This document shows positions 44,119 through 52,681 of a stretch of 64,000 nucleotides of DNA, piece by piece. The translations under genes and the position numbers were made by a program. Within the stretch, counting starts at the first letter, position 1; the number at the start of each line of letters is the position of its first letter. The notes under the pieces are model-generated. The model did not search any database, was not told the origin of the DNA, and saw nothing but the letters and a program-made list of their open reading frames with translations. The DNA comes from Ramlibacter sp. (GTDB lineage Bacteria; Pseudomonadota; Gammaproteobacteria; Burkholderiales; Burkholderiaceae_C): the NCBI GenBank assembly GCA_019635435.1, contig JAHBZM010000001.1, positions 496,001 through 560,000 on the forward strand, given 5' to 3'.

Positions 44119-46536
44119 TCAGGGGGCTGGCGGCACCGGCCAGCGGTCGAACAGGCGCACGGCCACGGGCTGGCCCCAGAGGCCGACCTGGGCCGGCGTG
44201 CCGTTGTGGGGCTGGTTGGCCCCGGCGCCTCGCACATAGCCCAGGGCCACGCAGGCGCCGGCCAGCGGGCTCCAGCCCACGGATGAGATCTCGCCCACGG
44301 TGTCATCCCCGAGCCGGATCGGCTCGCCACCCCAGGCAAAGGCCGCGGCGTCTTCAAAAACCAGGGTCACGAGCTTCTTGCGCAGGGGCTGGCCCTGGCT
44401 GGCCAGCAGCGCGGCCTTGCCGATGAAGTCGGCTGGCTTGTCCAGCTTGACGCTGAAGGCCAGGCCGGCCTCCCACGGCGTTTCGTCGGGGCCCAGCTCG
44501 GCGCCCCAGGCGCGGCGGCCCTGCTCGATGCGCAGTGCATCCAGCGCGTAGTAACCGGCATCCCTGAGCCCCAGGTCCTGCCCGGCCGCCTGCAGCGCCA
44601 GGTACACATGGCGCGCCATTTCAATGGGCACGTACAACTCGAAGCCCGGGCCGCCCACATAGCTCATGCGCGCGGCGCGCACGCGGGCATGGCCCAGGTC
44701 GATTTCCCGGGTCCCGGAGAACTTCAGGCCTTCGGGCGAGAGGTCGTCGGGGCTCACCCGTGCCATCAGCGCACGGGCCTTGGGCCCCATGACGGACAGC
44801 ACGCTGTACAGCGCCGACACGTCGGTCAGCACCGCATGGTCGTCGGGCTGGAGATGGCGGCTGATCCAGTCAAAGTCGCGCACGGTCTGGGCCGAGCCGG
44901 TGACGATGAGAAAGCGGTCTGGCGCCTGGCGCATCACCGTCAGGTCGCTTTCAATGCCGCCGCGCGCATTGAGCATGGGCGTGTAGACCATCTTGCCCAC
45001 GGGCACATCCATCTCATTGGCGCACAGCCGCTGCAGCAGCGCGAGTGCATCGCGGCCCTGCAGCAACAGCTTGCTGAACGAGGTCTGGTCATAGAGGGCC
45101 ACGGTTTCGCGCGTGGCCTTTTGCTCGGCTGCCATCCAGGGCAGCCAGCCGGGCGTGTCCAGCGTGTCGTCGGGGCGTGCCGCGCCCGCGGGCTTGAAGT
45201 AGTTGGCGCGCTCCCAGCCGTTCTTGCTGCCGAACTCGGCCCCCTTGTCCAGCAGCAGGTCATACAGCGGCGAAGTGCGCAGCGGCCGCGCGGTTTGCAG
45301 CTCCTGCCTTGGCCAGCGCATGGCGTAGTGCAGGCCCAGGGTCTCGCCCGTGCGCTCGGACAGGGCACGGCGGTTGCCAGTGAAGCGGCCAAAGCGGCGG
45401 ATGTCCACTTCCCACAAATCCATGCTGGGCTCGCCGCCCACGATCCACTCGGCCATCAGCCGGCCCGCGCCGCCGCTGTTGGCAATGCCGGCGGAGTTGA
45501 AGCCGGCGCAGACAAAGTAATTGCGCAGCTCGGGCGCTTCGCCCAGGATGAAGTTGCCGTCGGGCGTGAAACTCTCGGGCCCGTTGAGCAGCATCTTGAT
45601 CTCGGCCGTCTCCAGGCACGGGGTTCGATGCATGGCGTTGGTCATGAGGATCTCGAACTGGTCCCAGTCCTCGCCCAGCAGCTCGAACTGGAAGGTGCTG
45701 GGGATCGGGTCCATCTTCCAGGGCTTGGCCCGGGGCTCAAAGCCGCCCATGACCAGGCCGCCGACTTCTTCCTTGTAGTAGATGTAGCCGTCGGGGTCGC
45801 GCATCACCGGCAGCATGGGGTGCACACCGGGAATCCTTCCGGTCACGATGTAGAAATGCTCGGCCGAATACAGCGGCACATTCACGCCCGCCAGCGCGCC
45901 AAACTGGCGCGCCCACTGGCCGGCGCAGTTGACCAGCGTCTCGCAGCGCACCTCGCCCTGGGCGGTGCGCACGCCCACGGCGTGCCCGCCTTCGGTGATC
46001 ACGCCGGTGACCTCCACGCCTTCCACCATCTTCACGCCGCGGTGGCGCGCGCCCCTGGCCAGCGACATGCACAGATCGGCCGGGTTGGCCTTGCCGTCGC
46101 CGGGCAGCCAGATGGCGCCGGCCAGGTCGTCAATGCGCATGATGGGGTACTTGTCGCCGGCCTCGGCCGGCGAGATCTCGTGGCATTCCACGCCAAAGCT
46201 GTGGGCCAGCGCCACCTGCTTGCGCAGCACCTTCATGCGCTCGGGCGTGCGTGCCACGTTCACGCTGCCGCACTGCTTCCAGCCCGTGGCCAGGCCGGTC
46301 TCGTGCTCCAGCGCCGCATACAGCTCGATGCCATAGCGGCTCATGGCCGTCATGCTGCGGTTGGGGCGCATCTGCCCCACCAGGCCCGCAGCGTGCCAGG
46401 TGGTGCCGCTGGTCAGCTTGCCCTGTTCGAGCAACAGCACGTCGGTGCGGCCCAGCCGTGCCAGGTGGTAGGCCACCGAGCAGCCCACAATGCCACCGCC
46501 CACGATGATGATCTGTGCCTGCGAGGGAAGTGCCAT
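44119..46536 (-). CDS. Dimethylglycine/sarcosine dehydrogenase-like flavoenzyme with GcvT domain
   Basis: 805 residues. N-terminal DAO-type FAD domain (IIIVGGGIVGCSVAYHLARL; SGTTWHAAG with the His that binds FAD covalently in relatives), a FAO_M bridge near 370-430, then aminomethyltransferase GCV_T (YTPMLNARGGIESDLTV; SYVGGPGFELYV) and GCV_T_C domains. Such enzymes demethylate N-methylated amino acids and pass the one-carbon unit to tetrahydrofolate. Last gene of the operon that starts with the GntR regulator; in this setting an N-methylated glycine, AEP or amino alcohol is a reasonable but unproven substrate. Confidence 0.85.
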   Translation of the reverse strand: MALPSQAQIIIVGGGIVGCSVAYHLARLGRTDVLLLEQGKLTSGTTWHAAGLVGQMRPNRSMTAMSRYGIELYAALEHETGLATGWKQCGSVNVARTPERMKVLRKQVALAHSFGVECHEISPAEAGDKYPIMRIDDLAGAIWLPGDGKANPADLCMSLARGARHRGVKMVEGVEVTGVITEGGHAVGVRTAQGEVRCETLVNCAGQWARQFGALAGVNVPLYSAEHFYIVTGRIPGVHPMLPVMRDPDGYIYYKEEVGGLVMGGFEPRAKPWKMDPIPSTFQFELLGEDWDQFEILMTNAMHRTPCLETAEIKMLLNGPESFTPDGNFILGEAPELRNYFVCAGFNSAGIANSGGAGRLMAEWIVGGEPSMDLWEVDIRRFGRFTGNRRALSERTGETLGLHYAMRWPRQELQTARPLRTSPLYDLLLDKGAEFGSKNGWERANYFKPAGAARPDDTLDTPGWLPWMAAEQKATRETVALYDQTSFSKLLLQGRDALALLQRLCANEMDVPVGKMVYTPMLNARGGIESDLTVMRQAPDRFLIVTGSAQTVRDFDWISRHLQPDDHAVLTDVSALYSVLSVMGPKARALMARVSPDDLSPEGLKFSGTREIDLGHARVRAARMSYVGGPGFELYVPIEMARHVYLALQAAGQDLGLRDAGYYALDALRIEQGRRAWGAELGPDETPWEAGLAFSVKLDKPADFIGKAALLASQGQPLRKKLVTLVFEDAAAFAWGGEPIRLGDDTVGEISSVGWSPLAGACVALGYVRGAGANQPHNGTPAQVGLWGQPVAVRLFDRWPVPPAP

Positions 46537-46540
46537 GGCC

Positions 46541-47398
46541 TTATCCGAGCCTCAGGGCCATCACGCCCGCCACTATGACGCCGGTGCCCAGGGCACGCCG
46601 CGGCGTGAAGGCCTCCTTGAGCAGCCAGGTGCCCAGCAGCGAGGCAAACAGCACCGAGGTTTCGCGCAGCGCCGCCACGGTGGCCACCGGGGCCTGGGTC
46701 ATCGCCCACAGGGCGATGCCATAGGAGCCGAACGACGCCATGGCCGCGCCCGCAGCCACCGGCGCGCGGGCCCGGGCATAGGGCCAGGCCACGGCCATGC
46801 CGCGGCGGTGCAGGACCAGCAGGGCAAACGGCCAGCCGTCCAGCACAAACAGCGCGATCACGTACTGCCAGGACTGCCCGCCCGCCGCCACGGTGGCGCG
46901 CACGCCCAGTGCGTCGACCACGGTGTAGACCGCGATGACCACCGCATTGGCCAGCGCAAAACCCACGGCCTTGGGGGTCTGCAGGGCATGGCGGCTCAGG
47001 CCGAGCGCGAGCACGCCGCAGCAGATGCCCAGCACCCCGGCCCAGGCCAGGGGGCTCAGGGTCTCGCCCAGTGTCACGGACGCCGACAGGGCCACCAGCA
47101 GCGGCGCCGTGCCCCGCATCAGCGGATAGGTCAGCCCGAGGTCGCCGTGCTTGTAGGCACCGGTGAGCGCGGTGTAGTAGCCGATGTGGATCACCGTCGA
47201 GGCGGCAATGAAGGGCCAGGCTGCCGCCGGCGGCCAGCCAGACAGCAGCACCAGTGGCACCGCCATGAATGAGCCCAGCAGGTGGATCACCGCCGTGTCC
47301 AGCGCCTTGTCGGTGCTGGACTTGACCAGGGCGTTCCAGCTGGCGTGGAGCAGGGCGCCGGTCAGCACCGCCGCCACCACGCCCCAGGTCAGGCTCAT
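46541..47398 (-). CDS. EamA/DMT-family permease
   Basis: 285 residues, ten hydrophobic spans in two EamA repeats (first ends near residue 135; YYTALTGAYKHGDLGLTYPL and SFGSYGIALWAMTQAPVATV are repeat motifs). Inner-membrane drug/metabolite transporter superfamily. Start overlaps the stop of the HD-oxygenase gene (ATGA) and it is followed after 4 bp by the flavoenzyme gene, so it probably moves a compound of this pathway. Confidence 0.87.
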   Translation of the reverse strand: MSLTWGVVAAVLTGALLHASWNALVKSSTDKALDTAVIHLLGSFMAVPLVLLSGWPPAAAWPFIAASTVIHIGYYTALTGAYKHGDLGLTYPLMRGTAPLLVALSASVTLGETLSPLAWAGVLGICCGVLALGLSRHALQTPKAVGFALANAVVIAVYTVVDALGVRATVAAGGQSWQYVIALFVLDGWPFALLVLHRRGMAVAWPYARARAPVAAGAAMASFGSYGIALWAMTQAPVATVAALRETSVLFASLLGTWLLKEAFTPRRALGTGVIVAGVMALRLG

Positions 47399-47946
47399 GC
47401 GGGGATCGCGCAGCGTTGGGCGCGGCCCAGGAAATGCGCCAGTGAAGGGGTCGTCAGCCCGCCCACCTTGGCCAGGTCGTCCCAGACGCGCAGGCGCACC
47501 GCGGCCGGTGCGCCCGGCATCCGGATGAAATTCTCGGCCTGCCCCGGGGAATAGATGCCGCCCTGCAGCGCCAGCGAGCGCTTGGAGTCGTCGGACAGGG
47601 CCGCGAAATAATCTGGCCGGGTGGCGCAGAGGTAGCGCTTGGCGTCCACGTGCAGCTTGATGGGGTCGACCACGCCATCGCCAAACAGGCTGCGCAGGAC
47701 CGGCAGCGCGCGGTACTGGTGAACGTCGTCCACCCCCTGCAGCGTGGGCGTGGCGCCCAGGTTGTGCAGCAGATGGCCCAGGTCGTGCAGCAGGGCGGCG
47801 GTCACGAGTTCATCGTCGGCGCCATCGCGCTCCGCCAGCATCGCGCACTGCAGCGCGTGTTCGAGCTGGGTCACCGGCTCGCCCGTGTACTGCTCGGTGC
47901 CGCGTTCATCAAACAGGCGCTCCAGATCCGTCAGCGTCAGAGCCAT
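47395..47946 (-). CDS. PhnZ-type HD-domain oxygenase (phosphonate-degradation HDIG protein)
   Basis: 183 residues from ATG 47944-47946. HD fold with YTGEPVTQLEHALQCA and ALLHDLGHLLH. Y20, E23, H30, H54, D55 and H58 have the same mutual spacing as the substrate and diiron residues I recall for PhnZ (Tyr24, Glu27, His34, His58, Asp59, His62). PhnZ splits 2-amino-1-hydroxyethylphosphonate into glycine and phosphate with oxygen. Overlaps phnY by 10 bp. No PhnY*/TmpA-type hydroxylase that would make its substrate is in the window. Confidence 0.85.
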   Translation of the reverse strand: MALTLTDLERLFDERGTEQYTGEPVTQLEHALQCAMLAERDGADDELVTAALLHDLGHLLHNLGATPTLQGVDDVHQYRALPVLRSLFGDGVVDPIKLHVDAKRYLCATRPDYFAALSDDSKRSLALQGGIYSPGQAENFIRMPGAPAAVRLRVWDDLAKVGGLTTPSLAHFLGRAQRCAIPA

Positions 47947-49388
47947 GGCAGCGAATAGGTCTTGAGGTTGGTGAAACTCTTCATGGCTTCCTGCACGCCT
48001 TCCTTGTAGCCCAGGCCCGAATCCTTGATGCCGCCAAACGGCGTCAGCTCGAGCCGGTAGCCCGGCACCTCGCGCACATTCACCGTGCCGACCTGCAGCT
48101 CGCTGACGAAGCGCGTGATGTAGTCCAGCCGGTTGGTGCACACCGAGCTGGAGAGGCCGTAGGCCGTGCCGTTGGAAATGCGGATGGCGTCGTCAATGTC
48201 CCTGAAGCGGATGACGGGCGACACAGGGCCAAAGGTTTCCTCGAGCGCCACGGCCATGCGCGGGTCCACATTGTCCAGCACCGTGGGCGCGTACAGCGCA
48301 CCCCGGCGCTGGTTGCCCGCGAGCAGCTTCGCGCCCTGGGCCACGGCCTCGCTGACGCGGGCCTCGAACAGGCTCGCGGCCGCTTCGTCAATCACGGTCC
48401 CCATGTCGTTGCCCGGATCCATCGGGTCGCCATGTTTCCAGGCCCGGGTCTTGTCCACCACCAGCTCCACAAAGCGCGGGGCCACGGCTTCATGCACCAG
48501 CAGGCGCTTGACGGCGGTGCAGCGCTGGCCCGAATTCTTGTAGCTGCCCTGCACGGCCAGCGTGGAGGCTTCGTCCAGGTCGGCGTCTTCCATCACGATG
48601 ATGGGGTCGTTGCCGCCCAGCTCCAGCACCATGCGGCGGTAGCCGGCCTTGCCAGCGATGTACTTGCCAATGGCCACGCCGCCCGTGAAGGTGACCAGGT
48701 CCACATGCTCGTTGGTGATCAGCTCGTCGGCGATCTCGCGCGGATCGCCGGTGACCACGCTGAGCATTTCCGGCGGCAGCCCGGCCTCATAAAGAATGTC
48801 GGCAAACAGGATGGCCGAGAACGGCACCTTCTCCGAGGGCTTGAGCACCATGCGGTTGTTGGTGGCAATGCTGGGCACCACCTTGTGGGCCACCTGGTTC
48901 ATGGGGTGGTTGAAGGGCGTAATGGCCGTGATCACGCCCAGCAGCGGCGAGCGCTGGGTGTAGACACGGCGCTTCTTGCCGTGGGGCGTGAGGTCGCAGC
49001 TGAAGATCTGGCCGTCGTCCTTGAGCACCTCATTGGCACCGAACAGCAGCACGTCACTGACCCGGCCCGCTTCATACCGGGCGTCCTTGAGGCACAGGCC
49101 TGCCTCGGCCGTGATCAGGTGGGCCACTTCATCCATCCGCTGGCCGATCAGGGCCGCCGCCTTGTTCAGAATGGCCGCGCGCTCGAAGCGCGTGAGCACC
49201 GGCCGGCAGGCGTGGGCGGTGGCAAAGGTCTGGCGCACCTCGTCCAGCGTGGCCTTGGGCACGGTGCCGATCTGCCCGCCGGTGTAGGGGTTGAAGACGG
49301 CGATGTGGCGCTCGCGCCCCGCGCCGACCTTGCGGCCGGCCAGGCGCATCGCGTCCAGGGCGTGGTCGCGGATGTACTGCTCGATCAT
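47937..49388 (-). CDS. phnY: Phosphonoacetaldehyde dehydrogenase (aldehyde dehydrogenase family)
   Basis: 483 residues. Aldehyde dehydrogenase fold: ITPFNHPMNQVAHKVVPSIA, TFTGGVAIGKYIA, ELGGNDPIIV with catalytic Glu, and nucleophile Cys in SGQRCTAVKR. Position between phosphonoacetate hydrolase and the HD oxygenase, opposite phnW, identifies it as PhnY, which oxidises phosphonoacetaldehyde (from PhnW) to phosphonoacetate with NAD. The enzyme family alone would not fix the substrate; context does. Confidence 0.87.
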   Translation of the reverse strand: MIEQYIRDHALDAMRLAGRKVGAGRERHIAVFNPYTGGQIGTVPKATLDEVRQTFATAHACRPVLTRFERAAILNKAAALIGQRMDEVAHLITAEAGLCLKDARYEAGRVSDVLLFGANEVLKDDGQIFSCDLTPHGKKRRVYTQRSPLLGVITAITPFNHPMNQVAHKVVPSIATNNRMVLKPSEKVPFSAILFADILYEAGLPPEMLSVVTGDPREIADELITNEHVDLVTFTGGVAIGKYIAGKAGYRRMVLELGGNDPIIVMEDADLDEASTLAVQGSYKNSGQRCTAVKRLLVHEAVAPRFVELVVDKTRAWKHGDPMDPGNDMGTVIDEAAASLFEARVSEAVAQGAKLLAGNQRRGALYAPTVLDNVDPRMAVALEETFGPVSPVIRFRDIDDAIRISNGTAYGLSSSVCTNRLDYITRFVSELQVGTVNVREVPGYRLELTPFGGIKDSGLGYKEGVQEAMKSFTNLKTYSLPWL

Positions 49389-49397
49389 GGGCCGCCC

Positions 49398-50612
49398 CTA
49401 TTGCGCGTAGTTGAGCGCGAGGTCGAACGCGTCAAAGTTGCGCAGCCGCCGCGTGGCGTCCAGCCCCGGCAGCTTGCGGTTGAGGATCAGCGGCACGCGC
49501 TGCTCGCTGATGCCGCCGTGCGAGCGCAGCGGCGCGTCCAGGCCCGAGAGGTCGTGGCGCGAGGCCGAGGTGCCGATCACGGTGAAGCGGCCCGACACGC
49601 AGACGATGTCGCCGATGCGGTCGGCCGGCAGCTCGAAGCGCCGCGCCGCCGCGTCACGGGTGAGCACGCTCTCCATGTCGTGGATCTGCTGGAGCTGCCC
49701 GCACAGGGTTCGCACATCGGCGTCGGGCGGCAGGTAGATGGTGGCGAACGATCCCAGCGCGCCGTGGTGCACCACATACGGGTCGGTGATGGGCAGGATC
49801 ACGCGCGCCACGCCGGCGCCCAGGCGTTCGTCAAACCAGTCCTGCAGGTAGATCACATCGGGCCGGCCATCCATGCCCACCTTGGCGTTCATGCCGTGGT
49901 CGGCGGTGAGCGCAATCACGCAGCCCATGGCGTCCAGCTGGCCCAGGTAGCTGTCCATCATGGCGTAGAAGGCATTGGCGCCCGCGGTGCCTGGCGCATG
50001 CTTGTGCTGGATGTAGTCGGTGGTGGACAGGTACATCACGTCGGGCCGCTGGCGTTTCATGAGCTTGACGCCCGCGGCAAACACGAACTCCGACAGCTGC
50101 GCGCTGTACACGTCGGGAACGGGCCGGCCCACCAGGCCCAGCACGTCGGCAATGCCGTTCTCCTCGACCGTGACCTGATCAGACTTTTCGGAGGAAAAGC
50201 AGATGCCCTTCATCTGGTGGCCCAGCAGCTTGCGCAGCTTGTCCTTGGCCGTGACCACGGCGACCGTCTTGCCCGCATCCGCCAGCGCCGCGAGCAGGGT
50301 GGGCGCGCGCAGCCACTTGGGGTCATTCATCATGACCTCGGTGTTGGTGGCGGTGTCATAGAGGTAGTTGCCGCAGATGCCGTGAACGCTAGGCGGCACG
50401 CCCGTCACGATGGACAGGTTGTTCGGGTTGGTGAAGCTGGGCACCACGCAATCGGCAATCAGGCCGGCACCGCCGGCCAGCGTCCGCTTGAGCCAGGGCA
50501 TGTGGCCACCCGCCACGGCCTGGGCCAGGTAGTCGGGTTCGCAGCCGTCCACGCACGCCACCACGGTGGGCAGCGTGGGCAGCTTGTAGCTTCGGTGGTT
50601 AACGTTCAGCAC
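49398..50612 (-). CDS. phnA: Phosphonoacetate hydrolase
   Basis: 404 residues. Alkaline-phosphatase/nucleotide-pyrophosphatase superfamily: first metal site VACVDGCEPDYL, nucleophile Thr in PSFTNPNNLSIVTG, second site ITALTADHGMNAKVG, and a C-terminal His in SHGGISEQRVPLIL. Hydrolyses phosphonoacetate to acetate and phosphate, the last step of the AEP route. Overlaps the GntR gene by 14 bp. Confidence 0.92.
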   Translation of the reverse strand: MLNVNHRSYKLPTLPTVVACVDGCEPDYLAQAVAGGHMPWLKRTLAGGAGLIADCVVPSFTNPNNLSIVTGVPPSVHGICGNYLYDTATNTEVMMNDPKWLRAPTLLAALADAGKTVAVVTAKDKLRKLLGHQMKGICFSSEKSDQVTVEENGIADVLGLVGRPVPDVYSAQLSEFVFAAGVKLMKRQRPDVMYLSTTDYIQHKHAPGTAGANAFYAMMDSYLGQLDAMGCVIALTADHGMNAKVGMDGRPDVIYLQDWFDERLGAGVARVILPITDPYVVHHGALGSFATIYLPPDADVRTLCGQLQQIHDMESVLTRDAAARRFELPADRIGDIVCVSGRFTVIGTSASRHDLSGLDAPLRSHGGISEQRVPLILNRKLPGLDATRRLRNFDAFDLALNYAQ

Positions 50613-51339
50613 GGCTGGACTTTCCTGATTTGGTGGGGGTGGCCTGCGCCTGCAGGCGGGCCTGGCGGCGCAGGTCGTTGTCGATGGTGCGCTCCTTGCT
50701 CTCGATCACGTGGTCGAACATGGCGCGCCCGGCCGCGTCGGCGTCACCGCTGGCAATGGCCTTGACGATCTGGCGGTGCTCGCTGGCCGAAATCGGCATC
50801 AGCCAGCCATCGGCCAGGTTCAGGCGACGGAACAGCGAGAGTTCCTTGATGAGCTTGCGGTAGATGGCCGTGAGCTTGCGGTTGCCGGCCATTTCCACCA
50901 GCCGGTCGTGGAACCGGAGGTTGAGCAGGTGGTAGTTGTAGGTGTCGGAGGTCTTGACCGCCTTCTCCATCTGGTCGACCAGGCCCTTCATTTCCTTGAG
51001 CTGCACCGGCGTGATGTTCCTGGCCAGCTGGCGGCCCACCAGTTCATCCATGGCGGCGCGCAGGTCGAAGATCTCGACCGCCTCGTCGATCGGGATGTCG
51101 CGCACGTAGACGCCGCGGTTCTTTTCATTGCGCACCAGCCCGGCTTCCTCGAGCATGCGGAAGGCCTCGCGTACCGGGCCGCGCGAAACGCCCAGCTTCT
51201 CGGCCAGCGCCGCCTCGATGAGCTTGCTGCCGGGCGCGTACTCGCCGACCAGGATGGCCCGTTCGATTTCCTGCTGCACCACGTTGGTGAGCGAGCTGCT
51301 CTGCAGCAGCGCAATGGTGGGGTGCATCACCGCGTTCAT
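50599..51339 (-). CDS. GntR-family (FCD) regulator of the phosphonate locus
   Basis: 246 residues if started at ATG 51337-51339; a second ATG at 51327 (MHPTIALLQ) is also plausible because the promoter below would put the transcript start almost on the first ATG. Winged helix at residues 20-85 (LIEAALAEKLGVSRGPVREA), FCD ligand domain behind it with metal-type His residues in LRFHDRLVE and SEHRQIVKAI. Expected to sense a phosphonate or breakdown product and control both divergent operons. Confidence 0.88.
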   Translation of the reverse strand: MNAVMHPTIALLQSSSLTNVVQQEIERAILVGEYAPGSKLIEAALAEKLGVSRGPVREAFRMLEEAGLVRNEKNRGVYVRDIPIDEAVEIFDLRAAMDELVGRQLARNITPVQLKEMKGLVDQMEKAVKTSDTYNYHLLNLRFHDRLVEMAGNRKLTAIYRKLIKELSLFRRLNLADGWLMPISASEHRQIVKAIASGDADAAGRAMFDHVIESKERTIDNDLRRQARLQAQATPTKSGKSSRAER

Positions 51340-51344
51340 GCGCC

Positions 51345-51374
51345 GTATTAGAGCAGCATTCCCCAGATTGTCAA
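51345..51374 (-). promoter_or_regulatory. Sigma-70 promoter of the GntR-phnA-phnY operon
   Basis: On the minus strand TTGACA (51374-51369), 18-bp spacer, TAATAC (51350-51345). The expected transcript start is near 51338, practically at the first ATG, so the leader is absent or the lower ATG (51327) is used. Confidence 0.6.
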
Positions 51375-51379
51375 CAATC
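51366..51379. promoter_or_regulatory. Probable GntR operator
   Basis: GATTGTCAACAATC is a perfect inverted repeat (GATTGT/ACAATC) and contains the TTGT-N2-ACAA pattern of FadR/FCD-type GntR sites. It overlaps the -35 of the leftward promoter and lies 13 bp before the rightward -35, so one bound dimer could affect both. Confidence 0.6.
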
Positions 51380-51391
51380 TGCAAAAAACAA

Positions 51392-51420
51392 TTGACAAGG
51401 TGAAAGGGCCGAAGTTAAAT
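51392..51420 (+). promoter_or_regulatory. Sigma-70 promoter of the AEP transporter operon
   Basis: TTGACA (51392-51397), 17-bp spacer, TTAAAT (51415-51420), about 100 bp ahead of the substrate-binding protein gene. Close to the GntR operator at 51366-51379. Confidence 0.6.
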
Positions 51421-51528
51421 GAAATCCACGGGGCGGCGCGGGACATCGGGGGAGTGGAATCGCGGGATGTCATCGCGCCGTCATTGTCGGGTCACAGCAT
51501 TGCAACTTTTTGACACAGAGGAGTTTTC

Positions 51529-52569
51529 ATGCGTTTGTCCAGAATCTTCAAGCCCGTTGCCCTGGCCGGGCTGCTCGCATTCGCGGCGGCGACCTCCGCG
51601 CAGAAGACCCAGCTGCTGGTCTACACCGCGCTGGAAACCGACCAGCTCAAGGCCTACCAGGAAGGCTTCAACAAGGTCAACCCCGACATCGAGATCAAGT
51701 GGGTGCGCGACTCCACCGGCGTGATCACGGCCAAGCTGCTGGCCGAGAAGGCCAACCCCCAGGCCGACGCCGTGATGGGCGTGGCCGCCTCCAGCCTGGC
51801 GCTGCTCGACAAGAACGGCATGCTCGAGCCCTACGCGCCGCTGAACCTTGACGCGCTGATGAGCCAGTACCGCGACAAGAAGAACCCGCCCGCCTGGTTT
51901 GGCATGGACGTGTGGGGCGCCACCGTCTGCTTCAACACGGTCGAGGCCAAGAAGAAGGGCGTTCCCAAGCCCGAAACCTGGAAAGACCTGACCAAGCCCA
52001 TCTACAAGGGCCAGATCGTCATGCCCAACCCGGCTTCGTCGGGCACGGGCTTCTTCGACGTGTCGGCCTGGCTCACGCTCTGGGGTGACGACAACGGCAA
52101 GGGCGGCGGCTGGAAGTACATGGACGCACTGCACGAGAACATTGCCCAGTACACCCACTCGGGTTCCAAGCCCTGCAACATGGCAGGCTCCGGCGAATTC
52201 ATGATCGGCATCTCGTTCGAGTACCGTGCCAACAGCAACAAGGCCAAGGGCGCGCCCATTGACCTCGTGTTCCCCAAGGAAGGCCTGGGCTGGGACCTTG
52301 AAGCGTTTGCCATCCACAAGGGCACCAAGAACCTGGCTGCCGCCAAGAAGCTCGCTGACTGGGCCTCGAGCAAGGACGCCATGCTGCTGTACGGCAAGAA
52401 CTTCGCCATCACCGCGCAACCCGGCGTCGCCTCGCCGCTGGCCAATGTGCCCAAGGACTACGAAGCCCGCCTCGTCAAGATGGACTTCGCCACCACGGCA
52501 GCCAATCGCGAGCGCGTGCTGGCCGAGTGGACCAGGCGCTACGACGGCAAATCCGAGAAGAAGAAGTAA
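51529..52569 (+). CDS. phnS: AEP ABC transporter substrate-binding protein
   Basis: 346 residues. Signal peptide of about 24 residues (cleavage after TSA). Extracellular binding-protein fold of the Fe3+/phosphonate type: LLVYTALETDQLKAYQEGF, EIKWVRDSTGVITAKLLAE, NPASSGTGFFDVSAW, MIGISFEYRANSNKA. Periplasmic capture of 2-aminoethylphosphonate, inferred from the adjoining ATPase, permease and phnW. First gene of the rightward operon. Confidence 0.87.
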   Translation: MRLSRIFKPVALAGLLAFAAATSAQKTQLLVYTALETDQLKAYQEGFNKVNPDIEIKWVRDSTGVITAKLLAEKANPQADAVMGVAASSLALLDKNGMLEPYAPLNLDALMSQYRDKKNPPAWFGMDVWGATVCFNTVEAKKKGVPKPETWKDLTKPIYKGQIVMPNPASSGTGFFDVSAWLTLWGDDNGKGGGWKYMDALHENIAQYTHSGSKPCNMAGSGEFMIGISFEYRANSNKAKGAPIDLVFPKEGLGWDLEAFAIHKGTKNLAAAKKLADWASSKDAMLLYGKNFAITAQPGVASPLANVPKDYEARLVKMDFATTAANRERVLAEWTRRYDGKSEKKK

Positions 52570-52579
52570 TCTGGCCCGA

Positions 52580-52597
52580 GGCGGCCTGCGGGCCGCC
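52580..52597 (+). other. Stem-loop between binding-protein and ATPase genes
   Basis: GGCGGCC, loop TGCG, GGCCGCC, 10 bp after the phnS stop. No U-tract. Such structures often protect the upstream mRNA so the binding protein is made in excess. Confidence 0.5.
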
Positions 52598-52681
52598 ACT
52601 TCAACCCAGAACGGCCACACCGCGGCCCGGCCCCGAGCCGGTGCCGCAGTCAGCTCCCAGGATTTCCCGGCTTCGCCCCCC

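Noticed and set aside
48432..50765. 777-codon plus-strand frame opposite phnY and phnA
   Set aside because: Antisense shadow without recognisable motifs.
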